NCBI GenBank assembly: GCA_945885345.1
Contig: CAMCYP010000029.1
Coordinates: 1-47,192 of the forward strand
Direction: 5' to 3'
Origin: Bordetella parapertussis
GTDB taxonomy: Bacteria; Pseudomonadota; Gammaproteobacteria; Burkholderiales; SG8-41
DNA length: 47,192 nucleotides
In this document: piece after piece, positions 9,768 through 18,716 of the stretch
Layout of the letters: the number at the start of each line of letters is the position of its first letter
How positions within the stretch are numbered: position 1 is the stretch's first letter
The notes under the pieces: model-generated
Told to the model about the DNA's origin: nothing
Seen by the model: the letters and a program-made list of their open reading frames with translations, nothing else
Databases searched by the model: none
Translations under genes and position numbers: made by a program

Positions 9768-10735
9768 TGCCGGATGCCGCAGACCGCGTCCGGCTGCTGC
9801 ACGAAATGCTGCGCATCCGCCGCTTTGAGGAAAAATGCGCCGAGCTTTACAGTGCCGGCAAGATCCGTGGCTTCCTGCATTTGTACATCGGCGAGGAAGC
9901 GGTGGCGACGGGCGCGATGCAGGCGCTGCAGCCCGACGATGCCGTGCTCGCGACATACCGCGAACATGGACATGCGCTGGCGCGGGGTATACCGGCCACT
10001 GCGCTGATGGCCGAGATGTACGGCAAGTACGAGGGCTGCTCGCATGGGCGCGGCGGCTCCATGCATATCTTCGATGCGCAGGCGCGGTTCTACGGCGGCA
10101 ATGCCATTGTCGGCGGTGGTTTGCCGCTTGCGGCCGGATTTGCACTGGCTGACCGGATGATGCGCCGGCCACGGGTGACCGCCTGCTTCTTTGGCGAAGG
10201 CGCGGTGGCCGAGGGCGAGTTCCATGAAGCGCTGAATCTCGCGTCCTTGTGGAAACTGCCGGCGCTGTTTTTGTGTGAGAACAACCTCTATGCAATGGGA
10301 ACTGCGCTTGCGCGCTCGGAGGCCGACACCGACTTGTGCGAAAAAGCCCGCAGCTACAAGGTGCCAGCGCAGGTGGTCGACGGCATGGATGTCGAAGCGG
10401 TGATGGCAGCAACCGTGCGCGCAGTGGCAGAAGTACGGGCAGGCGGCGGGCCGCAATTCCTCGAATTCCGGACCTATCGTTTCCGCGCGCATTCGATGTT
10501 TGACCCGGAGCTCTATCGCGACAAGCAGGAAGTCGAGACCTGGAAAAAGCGCTGTCCGATCGCCGGCTATACCGGCCGACTCAAAGCAGCGGGTGCAATC
10601 GCTGATGCACAGCTCGCCGCGCTGGAAACCGCGGTCGCAGACGAGATCGCCGCAGCCGTGGCTTACGCGGAGGCTGGCAGCTGGGAGCCGGTGGCGCAGT
10701 TGACGCGCGACGTTTACACCACGAGGTCTGCATGA
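9767..10735 (+). CDS. 2-oxoacid dehydrogenase E1 component, alpha subunit (PDH/acetoin type)
   Basis: This 322-residue thiamine-diphosphate subunit carries the ThDP/Mg motif as [10 protein letters not shown] ending in CENN, and the typical [11 protein letters not shown] and [15 protein letters not shown] segments. It matches the alpha subunit of heterotetrameric pyruvate or acetoin dehydrogenases. The ATG at 9767 overlaps the upstream stop (TGATG); a GTG three bases earlier is also possible. The next gene starts inside its stop codon. The family cannot be resolved further from sequence alone: pyruvate, acetoin or a branched 2-oxoacid remain possible. Confidence 0.9.
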   Translation: MPDAADRVRLLHEMLRIRRFEEKCAELYSAGKIRGFLHLYIGEEAVATGAMQALQPDDAVLATYREHGHALARGIPATALMAEMYGKYEGCSHGRGGSMHIFDAQARFYGGNAIVGGGLPLAAGFALADRMMRRPRVTACFFGEGAVAEGEFHEALNLASLWKLPALFLCENNLYAMGTALARSEADTDLCEKARSYKVPAQVVDGMDVEAVMAATVRAVAEVRAGGGPQFLEFRTYRFRAHSMFDPELYRDKQEVETWKKRCPIAGYTGRLKAAGAIADAQLAALETAVADEIAAAVAYAEAGSWEPVAQLTRDVYTTRSA

Positions 10736-11733
10736 TCGACGTATCGGCGACCGTGCGCACGACCTATCGCGAAGCGCTGCGCGCAGCGCACAGGGATGCG
10801 CTGTCCCGCGACACCCGCGTGTTCCTGATGGGCGAGGATGTCGGGCGCTACGGCGGCACTTATGCGGTGAGCAAGGGGCTGTTCGCCGAATTCGGCGAGG
10901 ACCGCGTGCGCGATACGCCGCTGTCGGAATCGGGATTTGTCGGTGCGGGCATCGGCGCCGCGTTGAACGGCATGCTGCCCATTGTCGAAGTCATGACCTG
11001 TAATTTCAGCCTGCTGGCGCTCGACCAGATTGTCAACAACGCCGCCACGCTGCGCCACATGTCGGGTGGGCAGTTCAGCATTCCGCTGGTGATCCGCATG
11101 GCCACCGGCGCGGGCCGCCAGTTGGCCGCGCAGCATTCCCACAGCTTCGAGGGCTGGTACGCGCACATCCCGGGCATCCGCATCGTCACGCCGGCGACGC
11201 TGCAAGATGCGCGCGGCATGTTGTGGACGGCACTGATGGATCCCGATCCGGTGATCATGTTCGAAAATGCGCTGCTCTATAACCTCGAAGGCGAGCTCGC
11301 GGCGGATGCCGGGCCCGTCGACATCGACCGCGCTGTGGTGCGGCGTGCCGGTAATGATCTGACGCTGGTGACCTATGGCGGGTCGCTGGGCAAGACGCTG
11401 GCTGCGGCAGAGGTCCTGGTCGCGCAGGGGGTGCAGGCAGAGGTCATCGATCTGCGCACGCTGCGGCCGCTGGACATGCCGACGGTGCTCGGCTCGCTGG
11501 CGAAAACCCACCGCATGGTGATTATCGACGAAGGCTGGAAAAGCGGCAGCCTAGCCGCCGAGATCATGGCGCGGGTGATGGAGGAGGCGTTTTTTGACCT
11601 CGACGCGCCGGTGGCGCGCGTCTGCGGCGTGGAAGTGCCGATTCCGTATCCGAAACATCTCGAAGAGGCGGCGATTCCGCAGGTCGCCGGCATCGTCGAT
11701 GCCGCATTGCGCACGATGGGCCGTCATGCCTGA
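10732..11733 (+). CDS. 2-oxoacid dehydrogenase E1 component, beta subunit
   Basis: This 333-residue protein is the transketolase-like beta subunit that completes the ThDP site with the preceding alpha subunit. It has the N-terminal [20 protein letters not shown] stretch, the DTPLSE motif and a C-terminal transketolase domain with [12 protein letters not shown]. It belongs to the PdhB/AcoB group. Its ATG overlaps the alpha stop (ATGA), and its last codons overlap the E2 start at 11726, so the subunits are translationally coupled. Confidence 0.92.
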   Translation: MIDVSATVRTTYREALRAAHRDALSRDTRVFLMGEDVGRYGGTYAVSKGLFAEFGEDRVRDTPLSESGFVGAGIGAALNGMLPIVEVMTCNFSLLALDQIVNNAATLRHMSGGQFSIPLVIRMATGAGRQLAAQHSHSFEGWYAHIPGIRIVTPATLQDARGMLWTALMDPDPVIMFENALLYNLEGELAADAGPVDIDRAVVRRAGNDLTLVTYGGSLGKTLAAAEVLVAQGVQAEVIDLRTLRPLDMPTVLGSLAKTHRMVIIDEGWKSGSLAAEIMARVMEEAFFDLDAPVARVCGVEVPIPYPKHLEEAAIPQVAGIVDAALRTMGRHA

Positions 11734-12913
11734 ATTCCGCATGCCCTCGCTGGGGGCGGACATGGATGCCGGTACCTTGGTCGAGTGGCTGATCAAGCCC
11801 GGCGATGTCGTGAAGCGCGGTCAGGTGGTTGCCGTCGTCGAAACCCAGAAGGGTGCGATCGATGTCGAGATCTGGGAGGACGGCATCGTCGACCAACTGG
11901 TCGCCCAGCCGGGCGCAAAAATTCCAGTAGGGGAGGTGTTGGCATTGCTGCGCGGTGAAGGCAAGGCAGCTGCCCCGCCGGCAACCACCCCATCGGCGAT
12001 CGCACCGACGGCAGTCACGGCGCCGGTGCCGTCCGCTGCTAAATCTGCTGCCGACCGTCAGAGAATTTCGCCATCGGCACGGCGGCTGGCGCAGGAGCTT
12101 GGCGTCGACCTTGCCACAGTGCAGGCACAGGCAGCCGACGGGGTCATTTCACGTGCCGATATCGAACGTGCCGCAGCAACTGCGAAACCGGCAGCTGCGG
12201 CGTCGGCCGCGCCGCCGGAGGCAGCTGCCGGTGACTGGCGCGCGCAGATGCGCAAGGCGATCGCAACTGCGATGGCGCGCTCAAAGCGCGAGATTCCCCA
12301 CTATTACCTTGCGACCGACATTGACGTCACAGCGCTGCTGACCTGGCTCGTCGCGGAAAATGCCAAACGCACAGTCAGCGAGCGACTGTTGCCGGCAGTG
12401 CCTCTGATGAAAGCTGTCGCGCTGGCACTGCGCGAAGTGCCGGAACTGAACGGCTTCTGGATGGATGGCGCGTTCCGGCCATCATCCGCGGTGCACCTGG
12501 GCATGGCTATTGCGATGCGTGACGGTGGCCTGGTGGCGCCGGCGATCCACGACGCCGACCGCAAGAATTGTGACGAACTGATGGCGGCACTGCGCGGCCT
12601 GATCACCCGTGTGCGCGGTGGCCGCTTGCGCAGTTCGGAAATGGCCGATCCTACCGTCACGCTGACCAGCCTTGGCGAGCAGGGCGTGGCGCAGGTGTTC
12701 GGCGTGATCTATCCGCCACAGGTGGCAATCGTGGGCCTGGGCAGAATCAGCGAACGGCCATGGGTCACGGCGGGCACGGTCGCTGCACGCCAGGTGCTCA
12801 CCGCATCGCTGGCTGCCGACCATCGCGTCAGCGATGGCCACCGCGGCGCACTGTTCCTGGCGGCACTCGGCCGGCTGCTGCAGGCGCCGGAAAAACTGGA
12901 TGCAATGCCATGA
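11726..12913 (+). CDS. 2-oxoacid dehydrogenase E2, dihydrolipoyl acyltransferase
   Basis: This 395-residue E2 has one lipoyl domain ([10 protein letters not shown], lipoyl Lys42), an E3/E1-binding domain around residues 110-150 and a catalytic domain ending with ADHRVSDG (His366). The family transfers acyl from lipoyl to CoA. The ATG at 11726 overlaps the E1 beta stop; longer in-frame versions would run inside E1 beta and are rejected. The unusual feature is that an acyl carrier protein gene begins within its stop codon (ATGA at 12910). An acyl transfer to that carrier instead of CoA is therefore conceivable (inference). Confidence 0.92.
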   Translation: MPEFRMPSLGADMDAGTLVEWLIKPGDVVKRGQVVAVVETQKGAIDVEIWEDGIVDQLVAQPGAKIPVGEVLALLRGEGKAAAPPATTPSAIAPTAVTAPVPSAAKSAADRQRISPSARRLAQELGVDLATVQAQAADGVISRADIERAAATAKPAAAASAAPPEAAAGDWRAQMRKAIATAMARSKREIPHYYLATDIDVTALLTWLVAENAKRTVSERLLPAVPLMKAVALALREVPELNGFWMDGAFRPSSAVHLGMAIAMRDGGLVAPAIHDADRKNCDELMAALRGLITRVRGGRLRSSEMADPTVTLTSLGEQGVAQVFGVIYPPQVAIVGLGRISERPWVTAGTVAARQVLTASLAADHRVSDGHRGALFLAALGRLLQAPEKLDAMP

Positions 12914-13182
12914 GCGCGCCGGATCGCGGGCAGCTGCGGGCGGCAATTTTTGACGCCATCGGTGCCATCGCGCCCGAAGTCGATCCCGCCGACATCCGGC
13001 CGGACCAGCCGCTGCGCCAGCAGGTCGACCTCGATTCCTTCGATTTCCTGAACGTGATCATCCGGCTCCATGAAATTCTCGGCATCGACATACCCGAGAG
13101 CGATTACGGCGAACTGCTGACGCTGGATCGCGCGGTGGATTATCTGATACGTCGGTGCAGGAGCAACACCGCCGGCAAATAA
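12910..13182 (+). CDS. Acyl carrier protein, last gene of the dehydrogenase operon
   Basis: This 90-residue acidic helical protein has the phosphopantetheine-attachment motif DLDSFDFLN (Ser43) and the ACP helix-III pattern IDIPESDYGELLTL. The ATG at 12910 overlaps the E2 stop, which ties its expression to the 2-oxoacid dehydrogenase. It is not the housekeeping fatty-acid AcpP: it departs from the DSLDTVE consensus and no fab genes are near. Plausible roles are as acyl acceptor for E2 or for the AMP-ligase at 8007, or as donor of octanoyl for lipoylation. None can be chosen from sequence. It is short and easily missed. Confidence 0.85.
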   Translation: MSAPDRGQLRAAIFDAIGAIAPEVDPADIRPDQPLRQQVDLDSFDFLNVIIRLHEILGIDIPESDYGELLTLDRAVDYLIRRCRSNTAGK

Positions 13183-13233
13183 CGCGGCAGCAGTTATGAT
13201 GGCTGCGTCAGTTCATCCAACAGGCGGTTCATC

Positions 13234-13728
13234 ATGCCACTCAGCAAGACGCTCGCTGTCCGCGCTGTCCGTAACGGCAAAGGTATTGTTGCGCTAAAGG
13301 CGTTCTCCCCGGGTGTCACGATCTGCCGGATTAAAGGCAAGGTGGTCACGGGTGAGCAGGTGTGGCACTACTGGGATACCGATTCCCGGCGCGGTGAAAA
13401 CTGTTTTCGCTACGACGCCGATCATTACCTTGATCCCGAAGGCGAAATCGGTGCCTATGCCAACCACTCCTGCAATCCCAATGCCGGCATCGTCAAAACC
13501 GGCCACCGGCTGCTGTTGCGAGCCATCCGGCCCATCGTCGCCGGCGCTGAAGTCACGCACGATTACTCGACGCTGCTCGGCGCGGATGACGTCTGGAAAA
13601 TGAAATGCGACTGCGGCGAAACCGGCTGCCGTAAGGTGGTCCGCAGTTTCAGCAAGCTGCCGGCAGCAACGCTGCGCCGTTACCGGAGGCTCGGGATTAT
13701 CCCGGATTTCATACTGGAGACCGGTTAA
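13234..13728 (+). CDS. SET-domain protein-lysine methyltransferase-like protein
   Basis: This 164-residue protein consists almost entirely of a SET domain. It has an N-terminal GKGIVALKAFSPGV, the SAM and active-site motifs YANHSCNPNAG and VTHDYST, and a post-SET cysteine cluster CDCGETGC that should bind zinc together with the NHSC cysteine. SET proteins methylate lysines; bacterial targets are mostly unknown. It starts 51 bases after the acyl carrier protein stop, so it could be read with that operon or separately. No strong ribosome site is visible. Confidence 0.85.
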   Translation: MPLSKTLAVRAVRNGKGIVALKAFSPGVTICRIKGKVVTGEQVWHYWDTDSRRGENCFRYDADHYLDPEGEIGAYANHSCNPNAGIVKTGHRLLLRAIRPIVAGAEVTHDYSTLLGADDVWKMKCDCGETGCRKVVRSFSKLPAATLRRYRRLGIIPDFILETG

Positions 13729-13800
13729 GATGGCTCTAAGGCTTGAGCCTGTCGGATAAAGCTTCGAACAAACCATTGCAGACCATAACCGGAGATGGAA

Positions 13801-13998
13801 ATGATCAATTTCAAAAAGAGCGCCGCGATCGTATTGGCGATGGGTGTCCTGATGGTGGGTTTATCAGGTTGCAAGAAGGAAGAGGGCCCGGCGGAACGCG
13901 CCGGCAAGTCACTCGACAATGCGGTGCAAAAAGCCGGCGAGCAAATCGAGAAAGCCGGTGAAAAAATCCAGGATGCCGCGAACGAAGCAAAAAAATAA
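13801..13998 (+). CDS. Small lipoprotein with amphipathic helical tail
   Basis: This 65-residue lipoprotein has a signal sequence with the lipobox LSGC (lipidated Cys near residue 22) and a mature part of charged repeats (AVQKAGEQIEKAGEKIQDAANEAKK) likely to form one amphipathic helix. Such proteins are widespread in proteobacteria and are often stress-induced or envelope-associated, with no defined function. The ATG at 13801 has GGAG at 13791-13794; an ATG at 13795 is too close to that site. A strong terminator follows. Confidence 0.8.
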   Translation: MINFKKSAAIVLAMGVLMVGLSGCKKEEGPAERAGKSLDNAVQKAGEQIEKAGEKIQDAANEAKK

Positions 13999-14023
13999 GG
14001 ACGGCAACTGTTTTTGCAGGCAC

Positions 14024-14051
14024 AAAAAAGGGGCGCATCGCGCCCCTTTTT
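14024..14051 (+). terminator. Rho-independent terminator after the small lipoprotein gene
   Basis: The stem GGGGCGC (14030-14036) and GCGCCCC (14040-14046) has a 3-base loop. It is preceded by six A and followed by five T, so it could terminate transcription from either side. Confidence 0.9.
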
Positions 14052-14065
14052 GTTTTCTTGCCGGG

Positions 14066-14128
14066 TTAAAGCGGCCGGATCATCACCTTGCGCCACTTGA
14101 TCGCACCGCCAGGAATGCCTAAAGACAC
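14066..14128 (-). pseudogene. Possible C-terminal remnant of a lost gene
   Basis: On the minus strand a short frame of about 26 codons ends IPGGAIKWRKVMIRPL and then a stop codon at 14066-14068, with an in-frame stop upstream and no start. The ending resembles the C-terminus of 3-keto-disaccharide hydrolase (DUF1080) proteins and sits correctly before the shared terminator. It may be the stump of a deleted gene; it is too short to be certain. Confidence 0.25.
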
Positions 14129-14152
14129 TGCGTAGCGAAGTAAACGGATGCG

Positions 14153-14398
14153 TCATCCCGTTGCGAAGCGCACGAGCAGCACCAATACTGCGATCACCAC
14201 GATTGTGGCAATCACGGCGCCGACGACGATCTGCGGCAGTGTGACTGTCGCGCCATCCCGCTCCCAGGTGCCTTTCTTGCCGATCATGCACATTCCCCAG
14301 AGCAGGGTGGCCACGACCTGCCGCGTGCCGGCCTTCCGCGGGGCGGGCTGTTCGCCGGACTTGATGGTGTTTTTTTTGGAATCCAATCGCGCTCTCAT
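14153..14398 (-). CDS. DUF2970-like small membrane protein
   Basis: This 81-residue protein has a basic N-terminus, a WGMCMIGKKGTWERDGATVTLPQIVVGAVI segment (positions about 36-65) typical of DUF2970, and one C-terminal transmembrane helix (about 58-78). The function of the family is unknown. The ATG at 14398 lies 23 bases after the citryl-CoA lyase-like stop on the same strand, so the two are probably cotranscribed. A longer in-frame reading into the upstream gene is rejected. Confidence 0.65.
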   Translation of the reverse strand: MRARLDSKKNTIKSGEQPAPRKAGTRQVVATLLWGMCMIGKKGTWERDGATVTLPQIVVGAVIATIVVIAVLVLLVRFATG

Positions 14399-14421
14399 GC
14401 TTTCAGACTGCGACAGGTTCG

Positions 14422-15198
14422 TTAACTCCGCAGATGCGCCGTCGCTTCCTCTTCCGCCCTTTGCTTGATCTCGTACGCCATCGGGTTTTTCATTTCCTCG
14501 AGGATATGGCCGACCAGGCCGATGGCACGCGCCAGCACGCCGATGCCGCGGACGATTTTCCACGGCAGCCGGAGTTCGCTGGCAATCGCACCGATGGCGC
14601 CGGTGGCGTTGACCGGCAGTGATTTGCCGTAAACCTTCTCCGCCTGTGTCCCGACTTTCTGCATCAGCTTCACATAGGGGCCGTCGTAACCCTGTTCGGC
14701 GGCAATCGCGAACAGCCGCGGCGCGCGCGGATCCACCGGCTTGTGCAGCGTGTGACCGATGCCGGGGACGATCTGCTTGCGCGCATGGAAACGTTCAACG
14801 ATCTGGATGGCGAGCTGGTCGAGATCGGCATCGACGGTTGGGTCGGGCAGGGCTTCCTGCAACATGCGTGCCGCTGTTTCCATGCTGCCGACGAACACGC
14901 TGCCCAGCCCGCACAGACCTGCGGCGACGGCGGCCTGCATCGCCTCCGGCGCGCCGGTGTAGGTCATGCGCGCGGCAATTGAGCTGGGCGTCAGGCCATG
15001 CTCGACCAGCGTCACCGCGATGGCGTTGAACATGACCGATTCGCGTGGCGTCGGCAGGCGGTCGGTAATTTCAAGGAAGGCCATGTCGCCCAGCGACAAT
15101 TTGCCGAGAATTTCACTGCACAGGTCGTGGCCTTTGACGGTGATGCGGTCGACCGCGCTCCATGCGATGTCGGTGCGTATGGATTTGCGTTTTGCCAT
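14422..15198 (-). CDS. Citryl-CoA lyase-like protein (citrate synthase superfamily)
   Basis: This 258-residue protein corresponds to the small C-terminal-type domain of the citrate synthase/ATP-citrate lyase superfamily. The segment IVPGIGHTLHKPVDPRAPRL carries the histidine that in relatives acts on citryl-CoA. Such stand-alone proteins are usually annotated citryl-CoA lyase (citryl-CoA to acetyl-CoA and oxaloacetate), but in proteobacteria without a reverse TCA cycle the true acyl-CoA substrate is uncertain. The ATG at 15198 (MAKRKS) is chosen over an in-frame TTG at 15228. Confidence 0.8.
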   Translation of the reverse strand: MAKRKSIRTDIAWSAVDRITVKGHDLCSEILGKLSLGDMAFLEITDRLPTPRESVMFNAIAVTLVEHGLTPSSIAARMTYTGAPEAMQAAVAAGLCGLGSVFVGSMETAARMLQEALPDPTVDADLDQLAIQIVERFHARKQIVPGIGHTLHKPVDPRAPRLFAIAAEQGYDGPYVKLMQKVGTQAEKVYGKSLPVNATGAIGAIASELRLPWKIVRGIGVLARAIGLVGHILEEMKNPMAYEIKQRAEEEATAHLRS

Positions 15199-15390
15199 TT
15201 GGGAAGTCCGGGGTTGAATTTGGGTCAATCGAGCTTAGCATTGCCGCGGCGGGGGCGGCAGAGCTTCCGTAAAATGCTACAGTGTCTCCATGAATAGGGC
15301 GCAGAGTCCAGATGTTCAAGCGGCTTTATGCGCCCCATGTCATTTGCATGACTGCTGCGCCGCCCGCGTATTGCCGAAAAAATTGGATAG

Positions 15391-16371
15391 ATGATGGAAC
15401 GTCGCCAATTCTGTTGCGCGATAGCAGGAACGGGCGCGATAGCTGTGGCATTTCCAGTGTTAGCGCAGTCAACATTGTTTCGGCTGGGCTGGATTGCCCC
15501 GGGAACGGCAGCGGAGGGTGCGCCGCTACTGGAGGCCTTGCGTCAGGGACTGCGCGACTTGGGTTACAGCGAAGACCGCAATCTTGCCATCGATGCGCGC
15601 TGGGGCGAGCATTCCGCTGCGCGCATCGAGACGCTGGCGGCCGAACTGGTGGCGACGAAGCCGCAGGTGATCGTGACGCTGGGGCCCACTGCGATGACGG
15701 TGCGCCGTGTCACAACAACTCTCCCGGTGGTGTTCGGTTTCAGCGGCGACCCGGTGCAGGCGCTGCTGGTCAGGAGTTTTGCCCGACCCGGTAGCAATTT
15801 CACCGGCATCTCGTTCCTCGCGCTCGAACTCGTCGGCAAGCGTATCGAACTGCTCAAGGCGACAATGCCCGGCATCAAACGCATCGCCATCGTGGCCAAC
15901 GCGCAGCATCCTGGCGACCAGGCAGAGCGGCGCGCGTCGGAGGCTGCGGCGACGGCGCTCGGACTGGACGTCGAATATTTCGAAGCCGCGGGTGCGGCGC
16001 AGCTCGATCAGGCGCTGGCCACCATTCCGAAGTCACGCTGCGAGGCCGTGGTGATGTTTCCCATCCAGAGCATCATCAGCAACAGCGCGCGCATCGCGGC
16101 ATGGTCGATCAGGCACCGCATCCCCGCGGTCTCCGGCTGGGCGCAGTTTGCCGAGGAAGGCAACCTGATGTCGTACGGGGCCAATGTGCGGGAATCGTTT
16201 CGCCGGCTCGCCACATTCGTCGATCGCATACTCAAGGGCGCAAAACCGGAAGAACTGCCGGTCGAGCTGCCCCTGCATATCGAGATGGTGGTCAATCTCA
16301 AGACTGCCAGGTTGCTGGGTATCACCGTACCGCAGTCCGTGCTGCTGAGAGCAGACCGGGTCATCGAGTAA
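15391..16371 (+). CDS. ABC-type substrate-binding protein (PF04392-like), orphan
   Basis: This 326-residue exported protein begins MMERRQFCCAIAG, a twin-arginine-like signal (RRQF) followed by a hydrophobic stretch and an AQS cleavage region. The mature part has the periplasmic-binding fold of the ABC_sub_bind family: GWIAPGTAAEGAPLLEALRQGL, PQVIVTLGPTAM, VFGFSGDPV and a C-terminal hinge with LPVELP. No permease or ATPase gene is nearby. The hybrid histidine kinase starts 40 bases downstream, suggesting that the protein presents a ligand to that sensor rather than to a transporter (inference). The ligand is unknown. Confidence 0.82.
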   Translation: MMERRQFCCAIAGTGAIAVAFPVLAQSTLFRLGWIAPGTAAEGAPLLEALRQGLRDLGYSEDRNLAIDARWGEHSAARIETLAAELVATKPQVIVTLGPTAMTVRRVTTTLPVVFGFSGDPVQALLVRSFARPGSNFTGISFLALELVGKRIELLKATMPGIKRIAIVANAQHPGDQAERRASEAAATALGLDVEYFEAAGAAQLDQALATIPKSRCEAVVMFPIQSIISNSARIAAWSIRHRIPAVSGWAQFAEEGNLMSYGANVRESFRRLATFVDRILKGAKPEELPVELPLHIEMVVNLKTARLLGITVPQSVLLRADRVIE

Positions 16372-16411
16372 AAGGAGAAGGCGCAGATGTCGCCAACGGT
16401 CGGGGACGGTC

Positions 16412-18670
16412 ATGCCTGAGGGGAGTCCGGTGGCTGCACCAGGCACCCCCCGTGGCAGCCTGTTTCGCCGCTACACGCTGTACCTGGCTCTGCTACTCAG
16501 TTTGGCAGTGCTGGTCAGCGGCGGGATCAGCGTCTACTTCGCTTACCGCGACACGCGCGCGCTGATCGACGACCTGCAGCGCGAAAAGGCACGGGCTGCA
16601 GCGGCACGCATCGGACAGTTCATCCAGATAGTGCAGCTGCAAGTGCAGGGGGCGGCGATTTCCGGGCGCGGTGGTACAGCGGAATTCGGCGAGCGCCATA
16701 TCGAACTGGTGCGATTGCTGCGCATTGCGCCCTCGATCAGTGATGCGGCCTGGCTGGATGCGGCCGGCCATGAGCGTGTGCGCGTGTCGCGGCTGGCGCA
16801 CGACGTGGTGGGCAGCGACATCGACCGCTCGGCCGAACCCGCCGTGATCGTGGTCCGCGCCGGCGGGACCGCGTACGGCGAGATCCGCTTCCGCCGGCAG
16901 TCTGAACCTCATCTCGAAATCGCCGTACCCGGGACCCGGCGCGACGACGGCGTGGTCATCGCGGACATCAATCTCAAGTTCGCCTCGGACGTCGTGGCGG
17001 GGCTGCACCTCGGCGAAGGCAGCAAGGCCTATGTGGTTGACGCGCAGGGTCGCCTCATCGTGCATTCGGACGCGGCGATGGCGCTGCGCATGACCAGTCT
17101 GATGCACCTGCCTCAGGTACGCGCGGCCCTGGCGCCAGTTGCGGCATCGCCGGATGTACAAGCCACCGTGATTGCCCGCGTGGCGGACGGGCCGCGCACG
17201 ATCGCTGCCCATGCCGCGATCGATCCCCCGGGCTGGCATGTGATCGTGGAGCAGCCACTCGGCGTGGCGTTCGCCCCGATGTTCAGTTCCCTGGCGCGCA
17301 CGGCCGCCCTGTTGCTGGCCGGGATCGTGTGCGCGGTGGCGGCGAGCCTGGTACTGGCACGGCGCATGACGGCGCCGATCCGGATGCTCGAGAGCGGCGC
17401 CCAGCGCATTGGCGAAGGCCGGCTCGATGAGCGCGTGGAGATTCGCACCGGAGACGAGCTGGAGGGTCTGGCGGACCAGTTCAACCGGATGGCGCAGCGG
17501 CTGCGCGAGTCCTACGCCGGCCTCGAACGCAAGGTCGAGGAGCGCACGCGCCAACTGGAGGAAGCGAACCGCGCGAAGACGCGCTTCCTTGCCGTGGCGA
17601 GCCACGACCTGCGGCAACCCGTGCATGCGCTTGGCCTGTTCGTCGCACAGTTGGAGGAGACCCATGACGAAGTCGCCGTGCGCCGCCTCATCGGCAAGGT
17701 ATCGGCTTCGAGCACGGCCATTGCGGAACTGATTGAATCCTTGCTCGACATCTCCAAGCTCGATGCAGGCACGGTGGCCTCGCAGCCGGCGGAGTTCGCG
17801 CTGCAGCCGCTGTTCGACAGCATGGAGCAGGCATTTGCGCTCGCGGCGCGTGACAAGGGGCTGCGGCTGCGCATACGGCCGACGCGACTGCGGGTGAAGA
17901 CGGATCCCGTGCTGCTCGAACGCATCCTGCTTAACCTGTGTGGCAATGCCGTTCGTTATACCCAACAGGGTGGCGCCATCCTCACCGCCCGGCGACGCGG
18001 TTCCGGTGTGCGCATCGAAGTGTGGGACACCGGCATCGGTATTTCTGCCGGGGAGCAACAGCATATTTTCGAGGAGTTTTACCAGTTGCCCGGCGGGACG
18101 GACACGGGATCCAAAGGCTTGGGGCTGGGGCTGGCCATCGTGCATCGTCTTGCCGGACTGCTCGGCCTGCCGGTCAGCGTTCGCTCCATACCGGAACGCG
18201 GGTCCGTGTTTGCGCTGGATGTGCCGCTGGCGGCGGAAGTCGGGCAGGGCGAATCAGCGCCGTCACCGATGCACGGTACTGTGCAATTCACGGCGTTTCC
18301 GGTGCTGCTGATCGACGACGACCCGGTGGCGCGCGAGGCCACGGAAGGGGTGCTGGTGCAATGGGGCTGCGAGGTCCGCTCGGCCGCCGGTGCGGCCGAG
18401 GCGCTGGCGCTGTGGACCGAATCTGCGCCGCCGCGCCTGATCATCTGCGACTACCGGCTGGGCCGGGGCGCATTGGGCACGGAGCTCGTGCGCGAGCTGC
18501 GCCGCCTGGCGGGCCACGACATACCGGCGGTGGTCGTCAGCGCCGATGTGACGCAGGCCCTGCGCGAAGTCACTGTGACCGCGGGCCTGTACCTGTTGCA
18601 CAAACCGCTGAATGCCGCACGGCTGCGTGCGTTGCTGCTGCATGTGGCGGGCAGCGCGGGAGCCGCTTAG
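16412..18670 (+). CDS. Hybrid sensor histidine kinase with periplasmic domain, HAMP and receiver
   Basis: This 752-residue inner-membrane sensor has TM1 (about 22-44), a periplasmic sensory region of about 250 residues, TM2 (about 298-318), a HAMP segment, a HisKA dimerisation helix with SHDLRQPVHAL (phospho-acceptor His398), a HATPase domain with NLCGNAVRYT and GTGIGIS-type boxes (DTGIGIS, GLGLGLAIV), and a C-terminal receiver with LLIDDD and ICDYRLG (Asp680). The RQPVHAL H-box is typical of kinases paired with LuxR-type regulators. The convergent regulator gene at 18717 is the likely partner and the binding protein just upstream a likely input. Confidence 0.92.
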   Translation: MPEGSPVAAPGTPRGSLFRRYTLYLALLLSLAVLVSGGISVYFAYRDTRALIDDLQREKARAAAARIGQFIQIVQLQVQGAAISGRGGTAEFGERHIELVRLLRIAPSISDAAWLDAAGHERVRVSRLAHDVVGSDIDRSAEPAVIVVRAGGTAYGEIRFRRQSEPHLEIAVPGTRRDDGVVIADINLKFASDVVAGLHLGEGSKAYVVDAQGRLIVHSDAAMALRMTSLMHLPQVRAALAPVAASPDVQATVIARVADGPRTIAAHAAIDPPGWHVIVEQPLGVAFAPMFSSLARTAALLLAGIVCAVAASLVLARRMTAPIRMLESGAQRIGEGRLDERVEIRTGDELEGLADQFNRMAQRLRESYAGLERKVEERTRQLEEANRAKTRFLAVASHDLRQPVHALGLFVAQLEETHDEVAVRRLIGKVSASSTAIAELIESLLDISKLDAGTVASQPAEFALQPLFDSMEQAFALAARDKGLRLRIRPTRLRVKTDPVLLERILLNLCGNAVRYTQQGGAILTARRRGSGVRIEVWDTGIGISAGEQQHIFEEFYQLPGGTDTGSKGLGLGLAIVHRLAGLLGLPVSVRSIPERGSVFALDVPLAAEVGQGESAPSPMHGTVQFTAFPVLLIDDDPVAREATEGVLVQWGCEVRSAAGAAEALALWTESAPPRLIICDYRLGRGALGTELVRELRRLAGHDIPAVVVSADVTQALREVTVTAGLYLLHKPLNAARLRALLLHVAGSAGAA

Positions 18671-18716
18671 CGTTGACGGGTACGCGGTGGCGCGGCCGGC
18701 ACGGCCGATCGGGGCG

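Noticed and set aside
11594..11725. N-terminal extension of the second E2 into the E1 beta gene
   Set aside because: The lipoyl domain begins right after the ATG at 11726, so the upstream part is only read-through in another frame of E1 beta.
16493..18145. Minus-strand open frame opposite the hybrid kinase (550 codons)
   Set aside because: No domain is recognisable, and the plus strand encodes a complete HAMP-HisKA-HATPase-receiver protein.
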